Below, piece by piece: positions 23,684-31,653 of a stretch of DNA of 36,070 bases. The position numbers and the translations under genes are program-made. The notes beneath the pieces were generated by a model, which was given only the letters and a program-made list of their open reading frames with translations, was not told the origin of the DNA and made no database searches. The DNA comes from Arenicellales bacterium (lineage in GTDB: Bacteria; Pseudomonadota; Gammaproteobacteria; Arenicellales; JAANXG01), in NCBI GenBank assembly GCA_030066885.1, contig JASJAT010000041.1:1-36070 (forward strand). The letters run 5' to 3'. The stretch's first letter is position 1; each line of letters begins with the position of its first letter.

Positions 23684-24943
23684 ATGGAAATCTTACTAAT
23701 TACTTTGTTGATGCTGTTACTGCTGCTGATCAAAGGATTCTTCTCCGGATCCGAGATCGCGGTGGTGAATTCCGACAAAATAAAACTACATGCCATGGCA
23801 AATCAGGGCCACAAAGGTGCCAAAGCGGTGCTCAAACAGCTTCGAACCCCAGACATATTGTTAGGAACCACACTCGTGGGTACAAACATTGCTACGGTTG
23901 CACTTACGACGTTGGGCACACTTGTCATGATCCATCTATTCAGTGACATGGGGGACCTGATTGCGTTTTTGGTTTATACCCCCTTATTCCTGATATTTGG
24001 CGAGATAGTTCCGAAGAGCATATACCAACAGAAATCCGACACCATTGCACCAGTGGCTATCTATCCATTGCGGGTGTTTTCTTTTCTGTTTTATCCCATC
24101 ATCTTTATTTTTTCGCGGCTTGCCCGGCTGACCGCACGGTTGTTCGGGGCGGGTAAAACCGAGCAGCATGTGTTCATGACCCGCGAGCAAATGCGTGCGG
24201 TAGTCGAGATGGCTGAGCGGGCATCGAATGTCAGTGCGTTTGACCAGGGTCGGATCAGGCAAGTAATCCGCTTTTCGGAAACTTCGGCAGGGGAAGTCAT
24301 GGTTCCGGTCGCAGAAATGACTGCTATCAACCTAAACAAAAGTACTGGCCGGGCTGTTGCCATGGTGCGCAAGCGAGGCTATAACCGTCTGCCTGTATAT
24401 ACAGGAAATATCAGCAATATCCGTGGGATAGTAACGCTGACTACCTGGGATTTAATGAACCCGGAATTATCCGACCGGCCTTTGGCCGAATTAATCCAAC
24501 CGGCGTTATACGTATCACCCTATCAAACTATTGACGAATTGCTGCCGATTCTGCAAAAGCGCAGTGACCACATGGCGATCGTTGTCGATGAATTTGGCTC
24601 TGCCGTCGGCATGATTACCATGGAAGACATTCTGGAAGAAGTCGTCGGAGAAATAGATGTCGGCTACGATTTTGATGAATATTTACCTCGACGCAAGCGC
24701 ATCTTTGAAATGTTGGAGGAAGACGTTTACTTAATGGATTCACGCTTGCCCATCTGGGAAGCAAACGACATCCTCGGCATCAGACTGCCGGCCAAAGAAT
24801 TTCACACTCTCGGCGGTCTAGTCATGGCACGTCTGCGCCGCATACCCGAAAAAGGCGAGAGTATCGTTGAATCGGGGTATCGCTTTACAGTTGAGGAAGC
24901 CTCTGAACGTGTAATCAGTAAGTTGCGTGTAGAATCCGTATGA
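23684..24943 (+). CDS. CNNM/CorC-type (hemolysin family) membrane protein, paralogue 2
   Basis: A second member of the same family, 419 residues, without the charged tail. It has a DUF21 domain with [20 protein letters not shown] and [14 protein letters not shown] (about 10-175), a CBS pair with [31 protein letters not shown] and the complete [20 protein letters not shown], and a C-terminal CorC_HlyC domain with the [20 protein letters not shown] segment. The two proteins are only distantly alike, so the tandem pair is old or brought together rather than a recent duplication. They probably act as a heteromer or on different ions. A dispersed repeat follows about 100 bases after the stop. Confidence 0.91.
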   Translation: MEILLITLLMLLLLLIKGFFSGSEIAVVNSDKIKLHAMANQGHKGAKAVLKQLRTPDILLGTTLVGTNIATVALTTLGTLVMIHLFSDMGDLIAFLVYTPLFLIFGEIVPKSIYQQKSDTIAPVAIYPLRVFSFLFYPIIFIFSRLARLTARLFGAGKTEQHVFMTREQMRAVVEMAERASNVSAFDQGRIRQVIRFSETSAGEVMVPVAEMTAINLNKSTGRAVAMVRKRGYNRLPVYTGNISNIRGIVTLTTWDLMNPELSDRPLAELIQPALYVSPYQTIDELLPILQKRSDHMAIVVDEFGSAVGMITMEDILEEVVGEIDVGYDFDEYLPRRKRIFEMLEEDVYLMDSRLPIWEANDILGIRLPAKEFHTLGGLVMARLRRIPEKGESIVESGYRFTVEEASERVISKLRVESV

Positions 24944-25042
24944 GTCGATCACTGTGGACCCGGCGTCATGGTAATCGTCCCTGGTGTTAACCTCATGACC
25001 ATTGCGGTCGTTTTGTTCTCTCGCAAAGCCTGCCAAAAAATC

Positions 25043-25138
25043 AGTTAAAAGTTTAAAGTTGGAAGTAAAAAGGGAAATATTCAGAAGCAGCCTATTGGGA
25101 ATCAGTTCTTGAAACTTTTCACTTTCACACTTTTAACT
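25043..25138. repeat. Dispersed inverted-repeat element, copy B (complete)
   Basis: A 96-base unit with perfect 10-base ends, AGTTAAAAGT (25043-25052) and ACTTTTAACT (25129-25138). The arms continue as near-complementary TTAAAGTTGGAAGT and ACTTTTCACTTTCAC, around a centre containing AGAAGCAGCCTATTGGGA. It has no coding frame. Degraded copies follow the protease (18803 on) and polyphosphate kinase (27455 on) genes. All three lie just after a plus-strand gene and just before a GGATT... hairpin repeat. It resembles a MITE remnant or a terminator-type repeat. Confidence 0.6.
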
Positions 25139-25141
25139 TAC

Positions 25142-25196
25142 TGGATTGCTGCGGCCCCCCGGATCGAGTCCGGGGGATACGGCTTCGCAATGACAT
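25142..25196. repeat. Hairpin repeat GGATTGC...GCAATGAC with CCCCCGGA stem
   Basis: GGATTGCTGCGG and CTTCGCAATGAC bracket an 8-base perfect stem CCCCCGGA ... TCCGGGGG with a 5-base loop. It abuts the 96-base inverted repeat at 25043-25138. A weaker relative (GATTGCCACAG ... TCAATGACAAGG) adjoins copy A at 18895-18930. No T-run follows. Confidence 0.5.
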
Positions 25197-25239
25197 CTTA
25201 AAAAGATTACATTCTTAGCTATATCCGTGTACCACTCCC

Positions 25240-25310
25240 GCGAGCTTGGCGTCTTGGCAAGAGTTTATTGACACAAGAGGGAGGTAGAAGCGGCGTCCTC
25301 GCCGCGATAC
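25240..25310. repeat. GCGAGCTTGGCGTCTTG and GTAGAAGCGGCGTCCTCGCC repeats
   Basis: The first part (25240-25266) matches 7591-7622, and the second (25284-25310) is a relative of 7516-7546 and 9738-9787. Together with the two elements before it, repeats fill most of the 384-base gap between the second CNNM gene and the CHAD gene. No gene is visible in that gap. Confidence 0.5.
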
Positions 25311-25327
25311 ATCAGAGATTTATTGAG

Positions 25328-26299
25328 TTAACGCACGATGGCTGATTTTTTCCACCAGGGATGTTTTGCATTAACGAACTCATTCCAGCGATCGTCAAAG
25401 GTATTAAGGAGTTCGTAGTATTCACGGGTTCGCCATCCTACGACACCGCCCGCATATTCTGTTGCTTTACGGTCGGAACCGTTAGTGAACAAACCCTCTA
25501 AGAGACTGGGCATCACCCTCACGTCGTTCATAACACCAAGCAGGTCCTGCAGACCGCGCATGTGTGCAATGAATTCCACCATCCCGTTGAATACAGGACT
25601 AAAAAATTCTGCGGCGTACCGTAGTTTCTTACATTCGATTCTGAGCTGATGCATTTCGTCTTGAGAACCAACGTCTATCTGGCTACCACGAGCCAACACC
25701 CTTCGTTCCAACTTGTCCAAAACGCTGCGAGAGAAAGGAACTATATTGGAGTGCAAACGTTTTTGTCTCTTACGCCCAATGTCTTCATGCAACCAGTTTT
25801 GGTCTTCCAGCCACTTGCCGAAATCCTTTTTAAATACAGCGTAGCGCTCACTGTCCAACATCGATCTCACTTTGTCATATGCCGTGGCCCGACGCGCTTG
25901 GATTAGAGCCAGCAACTCCTCTTCTCCCTCTAATTGCAGTTTACCGGCGACTGTGCCAAGTGCCTCATCGATGAATACATCCAGATCTCGTGCGTCGCCG
26001 AGCTGGCCTGCCAGCCAACGCATCTCCTGGGACCAAGGGCGCGTGAGTTCCTGAGGCACGGCTGTGCGAAAAGTGACCAGAGCAGAACGCATGCGGCGGA
26101 ATGCAACTCGCATCTGGTGAACACCTTCGGTGTCCTCCCACGATCTAGCCGTTCTCTCCCAGCCCTGCAGATAGTCAAAGTTGTGCTGCAACACCGTCAC
26201 AAAGGCCTCACTCGTGCTTTGGCGTGAGTGTACAGGCGCCGGCTTCTTGTGCTTTTTCATTGACGTTGTGTTACCGTTTTTAGGTAAACTATGGTCCAT
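25328..26299 (-). CDS. CHAD domain protein (polyphosphate-associated)
   Basis: A 323-residue cytoplasmic CHAD (conserved histidine alpha-helical domain) protein. The helical bundle spans about 28-310, with family motifs EGVHQMRVAFRRMRSALVTF (about 56-75), LAGQLGDARDLDVF (about 92-106), DEMHQLRIECKKLRYAAEFF (about 212-231) and LQDLLGVMNDV (about 250-260). The basic and histidine residues of both HQxR helices are intact. CHAD proteins bind polyphosphate granules. It is divergent from the polyphosphate kinase gene, with 264 bases between starts, which fits that role closely. A start at 26260 (residue 14) is possible. No Pho box was seen in the shared gap. Confidence 0.92.
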   Translation of the reverse strand: MDHSLPKNGNTTSMKKHKKPAPVHSRQSTSEAFVTVLQHNFDYLQGWERTARSWEDTEGVHQMRVAFRRMRSALVTFRTAVPQELTRPWSQEMRWLAGQLGDARDLDVFIDEALGTVAGKLQLEGEEELLALIQARRATAYDKVRSMLDSERYAVFKKDFGKWLEDQNWLHEDIGRKRQKRLHSNIVPFSRSVLDKLERRVLARGSQIDVGSQDEMHQLRIECKKLRYAAEFFSPVFNGMVEFIAHMRGLQDLLGVMNDVRVMPSLLEGLFTNGSDRKATEYAGGVVGWRTREYYELLNTFDDRWNEFVNAKHPWWKKSAIVR

Positions 26300-26563
26300 A
26301 ACTGCTTAGGTTTTGTACCGCTCTTTGGTTCAAAATCTCTAATAATTATTGAATACAAAGTAGAATCTAGCTATAAAAACTAGTGTTAGTCTACTGAATT
26401 AACACCGATTCTTGATTTAGGACAGATAAAAACGGAATTACGTCCCCCTCTTTTAGGAAAAACATGATATAGGTTGTAGACAACTGGAACAAAGGTGCGC
26501 GGAGAATTCTTTGCTTACTGATTCCAGAACTGCAGAGCACGGCAAATACCAGAGGTGATTGTG

Positions 26564-27454
26564 ATGTCGCAGGAAACGAGTATTGATGAAGCGGTCCCCG
26601 AGTCGGTACGGGAACAGGTCGCTAAGGCAAAACAAAGCGAAATCCTGGGCTGGGAGTACCCGTATAAAAAGAAGATGAAAAGAGAGGAATATGAGGCAGC
26701 CAAGCTCGAATTGCAGATCGAGCTACTTAAGATGGAGACTTGGGTTAAGAAAGAAGGGGAAAAGATAGTCATTCTGTTCGAGGGTCGGGATGCCGGCGGC
26801 AAGGGCGGTACGATAAAAAGATTCATGGAACATATGAATCCAAGGGGGGCGAGGGTCGTGGCCCTTGACAAACCGAATGACCAGGAGCGTGGGCAATGGT
26901 ATTTCCAGCGCTACGTCGAGCACTTGCCCACCAAAGGGGAAATCGTGTTTTTCGATCGATCGTGGTACAACCGCGCCGTCGTGGAACCGGTGATGGGATT
27001 TTGTACGGATGAGGAAAACGAACTGTTCCTAAAGCAAACGCCGCCGTTTGAGCACATGTTGATCGAGAGTGGCATCCGGCTCTATAAATTCTGGTTTTCG
27101 GTGAGCCGGCCGGAACAATACAGGCGATTCAAGTCACGAGAAACTGATCGTTTGAAGCAGTGGAAATTAAGTCCGGTTGATGAACAGTCTTTAAGTCGAT
27201 GGAACGCGTACACCAAGGCCATAGACAAGATGTTTGAGTATACAGACACCGATGAAGCACCTTGGATCGTCGTACGATCGGACGACAAAAAACGCGCGCG
27301 ATTGAATTGCATGCGCCACGTGCTGTATACACTGCCTTACTCCAAGAAGGACGAAAAACTCGTAACCGCGCCGGATCCTGGCATCCTGGGACCGGCAAAA
27401 AAAATGTACAAGTCCTTTGTCGAAAAGCATCCAGAGTTGAAGGAAGCTGGTTAA
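26564..27454 (+). CDS. ppk2: Polyphosphate kinase 2 (PPK2 family)
   Basis: A cytoplasmic kinase that transfers phosphate between polyphosphate and nucleotides. The single PPK2 domain has Walker A GRDAGGKGG (about 74-82), the following TIKRFMEHMNPRGARVVAL, the Walker B segment VFFDRSWYNRA (D131) and the lid-region arginines near GIRLYKFWFSVSRPEQYRRF. At 296 residues with one domain it fits the single-domain PPK2s, where class I members favour NDP or NTP and class II/III favour NMP/NDP; class I is my best guess. The ATG at 26564 is chosen because AGAGG lies eight bases ahead; a GTG at 26555 overlaps that site. It faces the CHAD gene across a shared promoter region, a natural polyphosphate pair. 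Confidence 0.93.
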   Translation: MSQETSIDEAVPESVREQVAKAKQSEILGWEYPYKKKMKREEYEAAKLELQIELLKMETWVKKEGEKIVILFEGRDAGGKGGTIKRFMEHMNPRGARVVALDKPNDQERGQWYFQRYVEHLPTKGEIVFFDRSWYNRAVVEPVMGFCTDEENELFLKQTPPFEHMLIESGIRLYKFWFSVSRPEQYRRFKSRETDRLKQWKLSPVDEQSLSRWNAYTKAIDKMFEYTDTDEAPWIVVRSDDKKRARLNCMRHVLYTLPYSKKDEKLVTAPDPGILGPAKKMYKSFVEKHPELKEAG

Positions 27455-27510
27455 AGCAGCTTATTGAAAACGGCCCTGTAAACTTTCAACTTCCGTTTTT
27501 TATACTGACT
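27455..27510. repeat. Dispersed inverted-repeat element, copy C (partial)
   Basis: AAGCAGCTTATTGAAAA, then AAACTTTCAACTTC and a T-rich run repeat the right half of the element at 25043-25138, starting at the stop codon of the polyphosphate kinase gene. It runs into the GGATTCCCGC hairpin at 27511. Confidence 0.45.
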
Positions 27511-27738
27511 GGATTCCCGCTAACGACATGCGGGAATGACAACGGGTTGATTGCTACTGCCGCTTACGCGATTTCGTAACGACTCGCGCAGGTATGGGCA
27601 CCTCTTCACTAATCGATCGGCGCGGGGGTCGCTTTCTACATTTAGAAATCGCCATTCCGGCCGCTCGGGCGAAGCGAGTAGAGCCGGAATCCAAGTGCAA
27701 TTCAACTGGATTCACGATAAAGACATGCAGGAATGACG
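27511..27738. repeat. Palindromic extragenic repeats, copies 6 to 8
   Basis: Three members of the family seen at 9477-9894: GGATTCCCGC ... GGGAATGAC (27511-27540, identical to copy 1 over 30 bases), GCCATTCCGGCC ... GCCGGAATCC (27651-27692), and a diverged GGATTCACG ... AGGAATGACG (27708-27738). With the element before them they fill most of the 359-base gap between the polyphosphate kinase and phoR genes. No gene is visible in it. Confidence 0.75.
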
Positions 27739-27813
27739 AAGGAATGGTTGCCGCTCTGTTTTTTATTAGCTGTGAACATTCGCCTTGACTACGTACCTTG
27801 ATTTTGTTCCCAC

Positions 27814-29154
27814 TTATTCTTTTATCACAGCCCCTGACGCGACTTCCGCTACAGGCTCGACCAGACGCCTGTGGGGAAATATGCAAGTGAAAGCACTGCC
27901 TTTTCCGATTTCACTTGAGATCTGCAAATCGCCTTCGTGTCGTGTCAGCACGTGCTTGACAATCGCCAGCCCCAAACCTGTTCCACCAGACTCGCGGGAT
28001 CGGCCTGGATCGATCCGGTAGAACCGCTCTGTAAGTCGAGGTATGTGGCGAGCAGGGATCCCCTCACCGTTGTCTCTGACTTCCAATTGCGCACCATCTT
28101 GGTGAGGGACCCAGCTTACGTCGATGTGGGTGCGAGGCGGTGTATGCCGAACGGCATTGAAAACCAGATTGGAAAAAGCATCGCGTAGTTCAGCTAGATT
28201 CCCATATAGATTTCGTTCCTCTTCGATGGAAACATTGATCTCATGTCCCATATCACCACTTAGAGCCGTTGCCTCCTTTACAATAGAGTTCAACAATGCC
28301 GGTATGGCCACGACTGTCTCCGCAGCAGGTTTGTCATCGTACTCCAGATGAGAAAGTGTCAACATATCGGTTATGGTCTGCTCCATCCGTTCGGTCTGCT
28401 CCAGCATTAATTCAACAGACTGCGTTTGTTGCAGCGATTTTGACTCCGGTGTATTCCACACCTCGAGAAATCCTCGAATGACTGTTAAAGGTGTGCGCAG
28501 TTCGTGCGAGGCGTTGGCGACAAAATCCCGTCTCATCCTGTCGACGTAGTACGGTCGAGTAATGTCCTGGGCAATCAATAAGCGTTGGCTTTTTTTACCG
28601 AATGACGTGACGTAAACCGACAATATTTTGGTTTGATCCACCGGTGAAGGGAATTCCAGAGCCTGGCCTTGCTCTTCTTTATTCAGATACTCCTCAAACA
28701 CCGGATCTCTTACCGCTTGAACAAGGTTTAGACCGGCTGCCTGGGGCCAGGATACTCCCAGTAATTCAGCCGCAGCCGGGTTGCACCATTCTATGTCGTT
28801 GGCTTGTCCTAAGATGACGGCGGCATCGGGGAATGCGGCGGCCGATTCCGTGAAACGCTTGAAAAACCGCGATAACCGACGCTTACGTTTACGACTGCGC
28901 TTTTTGAGCGTATAGGCGTTTTTATAGATTATTGCCCAGAATCCCGGTGGGAAATGAGCGTCGAGTTGTTTCCCGGTTTGAATCAAATAGGCAAGACGGA
29001 CCAGGTGAAACAAATGCCATCCCGCATAAATTAGTATCCCGACCAATAGAAACAGCAGGGGGGTATCCCAAAACACGGCGCCCACTACACTCAGCCCCAC
29101 AACGCAGCCTAGGCAGATAAGCTCAAATTTAAGTGGGCCAGTCAAGTCGGTCAT
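27814..29154 (-). CDS. phoR: Phosphate regulon sensor histidine kinase PhoR
   Basis: The membrane sensor of the Pho two-component system, which phosphorylates PhoB when phosphate is short. Two close N-terminal helices (about 10-55) with almost no periplasmic loop are typical of PhoR. Then comes a basic linker (KKRSRKRKRRLSRFFKRF), a PAS domain (about 100-200), HisKA with the phospho-acceptor in FVANASHELRTPLTVIRGF (H217), and HATPase with the N box NLVFNAVRHTPP (N333), DNGEGIP and GGTGLGLAIVKH. The ATG at 29154 is used; a GTG at 29169 is also possible. It is the last gene of the pst-pho operon, about 35-50 bases after phoB. Repeats, not a classical terminator, follow. Confidence 0.95.
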   Translation of the reverse strand: MTDLTGPLKFELICLGCVVGLSVVGAVFWDTPLLFLLVGILIYAGWHLFHLVRLAYLIQTGKQLDAHFPPGFWAIIYKNAYTLKKRSRKRKRRLSRFFKRFTESAAAFPDAAVILGQANDIEWCNPAAAELLGVSWPQAAGLNLVQAVRDPVFEEYLNKEEQGQALEFPSPVDQTKILSVYVTSFGKKSQRLLIAQDITRPYYVDRMRRDFVANASHELRTPLTVIRGFLEVWNTPESKSLQQTQSVELMLEQTERMEQTITDMLTLSHLEYDDKPAAETVVAIPALLNSIVKEATALSGDMGHEINVSIEEERNLYGNLAELRDAFSNLVFNAVRHTPPRTHIDVSWVPHQDGAQLEVRDNGEGIPARHIPRLTERFYRIDPGRSRESGGTGLGLAIVKHVLTRHEGDLQISSEIGKGSAFTCIFPHRRLVEPVAEVASGAVIKE

Positions 29155-29203
29155 GGCAACTAAACACACTACCCACTTTGACAGCGGGTAGCAATTGTAG
29201 GAT

Positions 29204-29902
29204 CTATCCGCGGGTTGACAGCCTGTAGCCGGCGCCGCGGACGGTCTGGATCATACTGTCGTGACCGGAAGGCTCAAGAGCCTTGCGCAATCGACGAATA
29301 TGTACGTCCACTGTTCGATCTTCTACGTAGATATTATTGCCCCAGACCTGCTGGATCAATTGGGCTCGGCTGAATACGCGCTCCGGGTGGGTCATGAAAT
29401 AATACAGCAGCTGAAACTCAGTGGGCCCCATAGTCACCACCTTTTGCAGCACGGTAACCCGGTGACTGTCGGGGTCAAGTCGCAGCCCCGCTACTTCAAC
29501 CGGCTCGATGGGAATAGTCGGTGCGGCCCGCCTCAGCACAGCTTTCACCCGTGCGACCAGCTCCTTTGGTGAGAACGGCTTGGTAATGTAGTCATCTGCC
29601 CCTGCACCGAGCCCTTCTACTTTATCGCCTTCTTCCGCTCGTGCGGTAAGCATAATAATAGGCAGATGTCTGGCAAGTGGATCTGCCTTAAGTTCACGGG
29701 CGAGGTCCATCCCCGACAACCCGGGAAGCATCCAGTCAAGCAGGATGAGATCGGGCTTCGAGTTTTTGATCTGGATACGGGCCTGTTCGGCACTTTCGGC
29801 CCCGATGGACTCGAAGCCATTACTGGACAGCGCCAAGCTGATCATCTCCCGAATCGCGGGTTCATCTTCTACTACAAGTACTTTTGCAGTCTTAGTCCGC
29901 AT
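29204..29902 (-). CDS. phoB: Phosphate regulon response regulator PhoB
   Basis: The DNA-binding partner of PhoR. The receiver domain (about 1-120) has VVEDEP acidic residues, the phospho-acceptor D56 in [10 protein letters not shown], and the conserved lysine in [13 protein letters not shown]. The OmpR-type winged helix (about 130-228) ends with [20 protein letters not shown] and LRKALEP. The 232-residue length is the norm. It lies 112 bases after the second pstB gene; no Pho box is visible in that gap, so transcription is probably from the pstS promoter, giving positive feedback. Its predicted targets in this window are the Pho boxes at 35599-35649 and 7388-7416. Confidence 0.96.
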   Translation of the reverse strand: MRTKTAKVLVVEDEPAIREMISLALSSNGFESIGAESAEQARIQIKNSKPDLILLDWMLPGLSGMDLARELKADPLARHLPIIMLTARAEEGDKVEGLGAGADDYITKPFSPKELVARVKAVLRRAAPTIPIEPVEVAGLRLDPDSHRVTVLQKVVTMGPTEFQLLYYFMTHPERVFSRAQLIQQVWGNNIYVEDRTVDVHIRRLRKALEPSGHDSMIQTVRGAGYRLSTRG

Positions 29903-30014
29903 GTTGCCTGAAAATATCTGGGGAAGAGCTGAGATTTGGTGGCCCTGTAGCGAACACCATCGTCTTGCGTAGGTGAAGCAAAGACAGGCCCGAAATGGGA
30001 CTCATACCCTGGCG

Positions 30015-30797
30015 TTAGCCGTATCGTCCCTCAATATAGTCGGCAGTTTCCTTTTTTTCTGGAGTGACGAATACGTCTTCCGTTGCACCATGTTCGACCA
30101 CCTTCCCCATCAGCATGAAGATACATTCCTCACTGGCCCGTCTGGCCTGTGCCATGTTGTGTGTAACGATTAGGATAGTGTATTGGCCGCGCAGTTCCCA
30201 GATCAACTCCTCGACCGCTTCTGTGCCTTTGGGATCGAGTGCGGAACAGGGCTCATCCATGAGTAACAAAGTAGGTTTCACCGGCAATAGTCTTGCGATG
30301 CACAACTTTTGCTGCTCTTCCAATGACAGATTGGTTGCTTTCTGGTGCAATCGATCCTTGACCTTATCCCACAACAGTACTTGACGAAGTGCGGTCTCAA
30401 CAATTTCATCCTTTTCACTACTAGAGGCACGCTCTTTCCTCATATGAATATTGTACCCAAACAGGACATTGTCACGGATGGAAAGCGGTAACGGATTTGG
30501 TCGCTGAAAAACCATTCCTATTTGCTTGCGAACCTGGATTAATTCGACATCCGAATCGTAAATATTCTTGCCCAATACATTGATGCCCCCGGTAATACGG
30601 ACATAACCCAGCCGTTCATTGATTCGGTTGACACTGCGCAGGAATGTCGTTTTGCCACAGCCCGAGGGCCCAATGAGAGAAGTAATGATGCCACCTTTGA
30701 TGTCCAGATCGACATCGAACAAAGCCTGGAAAGTCCCATACCACAGGTTCAACTTGTCAGTATGGATTGCGAAGTCGGTGGCAGCGATATCGTTCAT
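30015..30797 (-). CDS. pstB: Phosphate ABC transporter ATPase PstB, subunit with degenerate signature motif
   Basis: The ATPase that powers phosphate import through PstCA. In 260 residues the nucleotide-binding parts are all intact: aromatic Y20, Walker A GPSGCGKT (43-50), Q-loop Q98 in MVFQRPNPLPLS, Walker B LLLMDEP (D181, catalytic E182) and switch H213 in VTHNMAQARR. But the ABC signature, LSGGQQQR in other PstB proteins, is LSLEEQQK (157-164), losing the two glycines that clamp the other subunit's ATP. This is matched by opposite defects in the adjacent gene 30856-31653, pointing to a heterodimer. It lies 58 bases after that gene and 112 before phoB in the same operon. The identity as a PstB-type protein is firm. 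Confidence 0.93.
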   Translation of the reverse strand: MNDIAATDFAIHTDKLNLWYGTFQALFDVDLDIKGGIITSLIGPSGCGKTTFLRSVNRINERLGYVRITGGINVLGKNIYDSDVELIQVRKQIGMVFQRPNPLPLSIRDNVLFGYNIHMRKERASSSEKDEIVETALRQVLLWDKVKDRLHQKATNLSLEEQQKLCIARLLPVKPTLLLMDEPCSALDPKGTEAVEELIWELRGQYTILIVTHNMAQARRASEECIFMLMGKVVEHGATEDVFVTPEKKETADYIEGRYG

Positions 30798-30855
30798 GGT
30801 TTATCTATTCTATTCAGTCAATTGTTATCTTCAGTCTGGCTGGGTCGATGGCGCG

Positions 30856-31653
30856 TTAACCAAAGCGTCCCTCTACATAGTCTCTTGTCCGTTGATCTTT
30901 CACCGTGCCCGTGAATAGTTCTTCTGTGATTCCAACCTCGACACATTTTCCTTCCAAAAAGAATGCGGTACGGTCGGCCAGGCGCCGCGCCTGCTGAACT
31001 AGATTGGTCACCAATATAATGGTCACTTCTTTTTTCAACTCCTTGAGGACGTCCTCAATACGCATGGTTGTGACCGGATCGACGGCGATAGAAAACTCGT
31101 CTAGCATCAACAGCTCCGGGTCCTGTGACAAGGCGCGGGCAATGGTTAACCGTTGTTGTTGACCACCGGAAAGGAGACTACCGAGTGAATCTAGACGATC
31201 CTTTACTTCATCCCATAGAGCGGCTCGAGTCAAACATCTTTCGACGATGACATCTAGTTTCTCCTTGCTCTTGATGCCCGACAAACGCGGTGCGAGGGCA
31301 ACGTTATCGTACACGGACAGGGGCAGTCCCACCGGAAGTGGGAATACCACTCCGATACGGTTTCGTAGTGCATAAACATTACGCAGGGATTTATTGTCCC
31401 GGCCATTGAACAAGATCTGGCCATCTACATGCATCGAGGATGTGAACATGTCCATGCGGTTCACAGCTTTGATAAAGGAGGTCTTGCCGGCATTAGCCGG
31501 ACCGATGATTCCGAATATCTCATGCTCGTAGATGGAAAAATTGACATCGCTTAAGATGGTTTGGGCGCCGTAGCTGATGGCTAGATCCGCTATTTCTAAC
31601 TTGACCCGTGCATCGGGTCGCAATGTATGGATATTTTGCGCAGCAGTTACCAC
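30856..31653 (-). CDS. Second PstB-like ATPase with degenerate Q-loop and H-switch
   Basis: A second PstB-type ABC ATPase in the operon. Counting from the GTG at 31674, its signature LSGGQQQRL (168-176) and Walker A GPANAGKT (58-65) are intact. Its catalytic side is altered: the Q-loop glutamine is proline (VVFPLPVGLPLS, P112), Walker B is MLDEF (192-194) instead of DEP, and the switch histidine is asparagine (LVTNLVQQ, N224). It should bind ATP but hydrolyse poorly alone, while supplying a good signature to its partner. The GTG at 31653 is preferred as start because GAGGGG lies nine bases ahead, giving a 7-base overlap with pstA; the GTG at 31674 would overlap by 28. Without the partner it could be taken for an ordinary pstB. 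Confidence 0.9.
   Translation of the reverse strand: MVTAAQNIHTLRPDARVKLEIADLAISYGAQTILSDVNFSIYEHEIFGIIGPANAGKTSFIKAVNRMDMFTSSMHVDGQILFNGRDNKSLRNVYALRNRIGVVFPLPVGLPLSVYDNVALAPRLSGIKSKEKLDVIVERCLTRAALWDEVKDRLDSLGSLLSGGQQQRLTIARALSQDPELLMLDEFSIAVDPVTTMRIEDVLKELKKEVTIILVTNLVQQARRLADRTAFFLEGKCVEVGITEELFTGTVKDQRTRDYVEGRFG

Noticed and set aside
26300-26563. Search for a Pho box between the CHAD and polyphosphate kinase genes
   Set aside because: No pair of TGTCA/TGTAA-like units at 11-base spacing was found, although the context made one likely.
29903-30014. Possible separate PhoB-controlled promoter before phoB
   Set aside because: The 112-base gap has no 11-base-periodic repeat and no convincing promoter; read-through from the pst genes is simpler.
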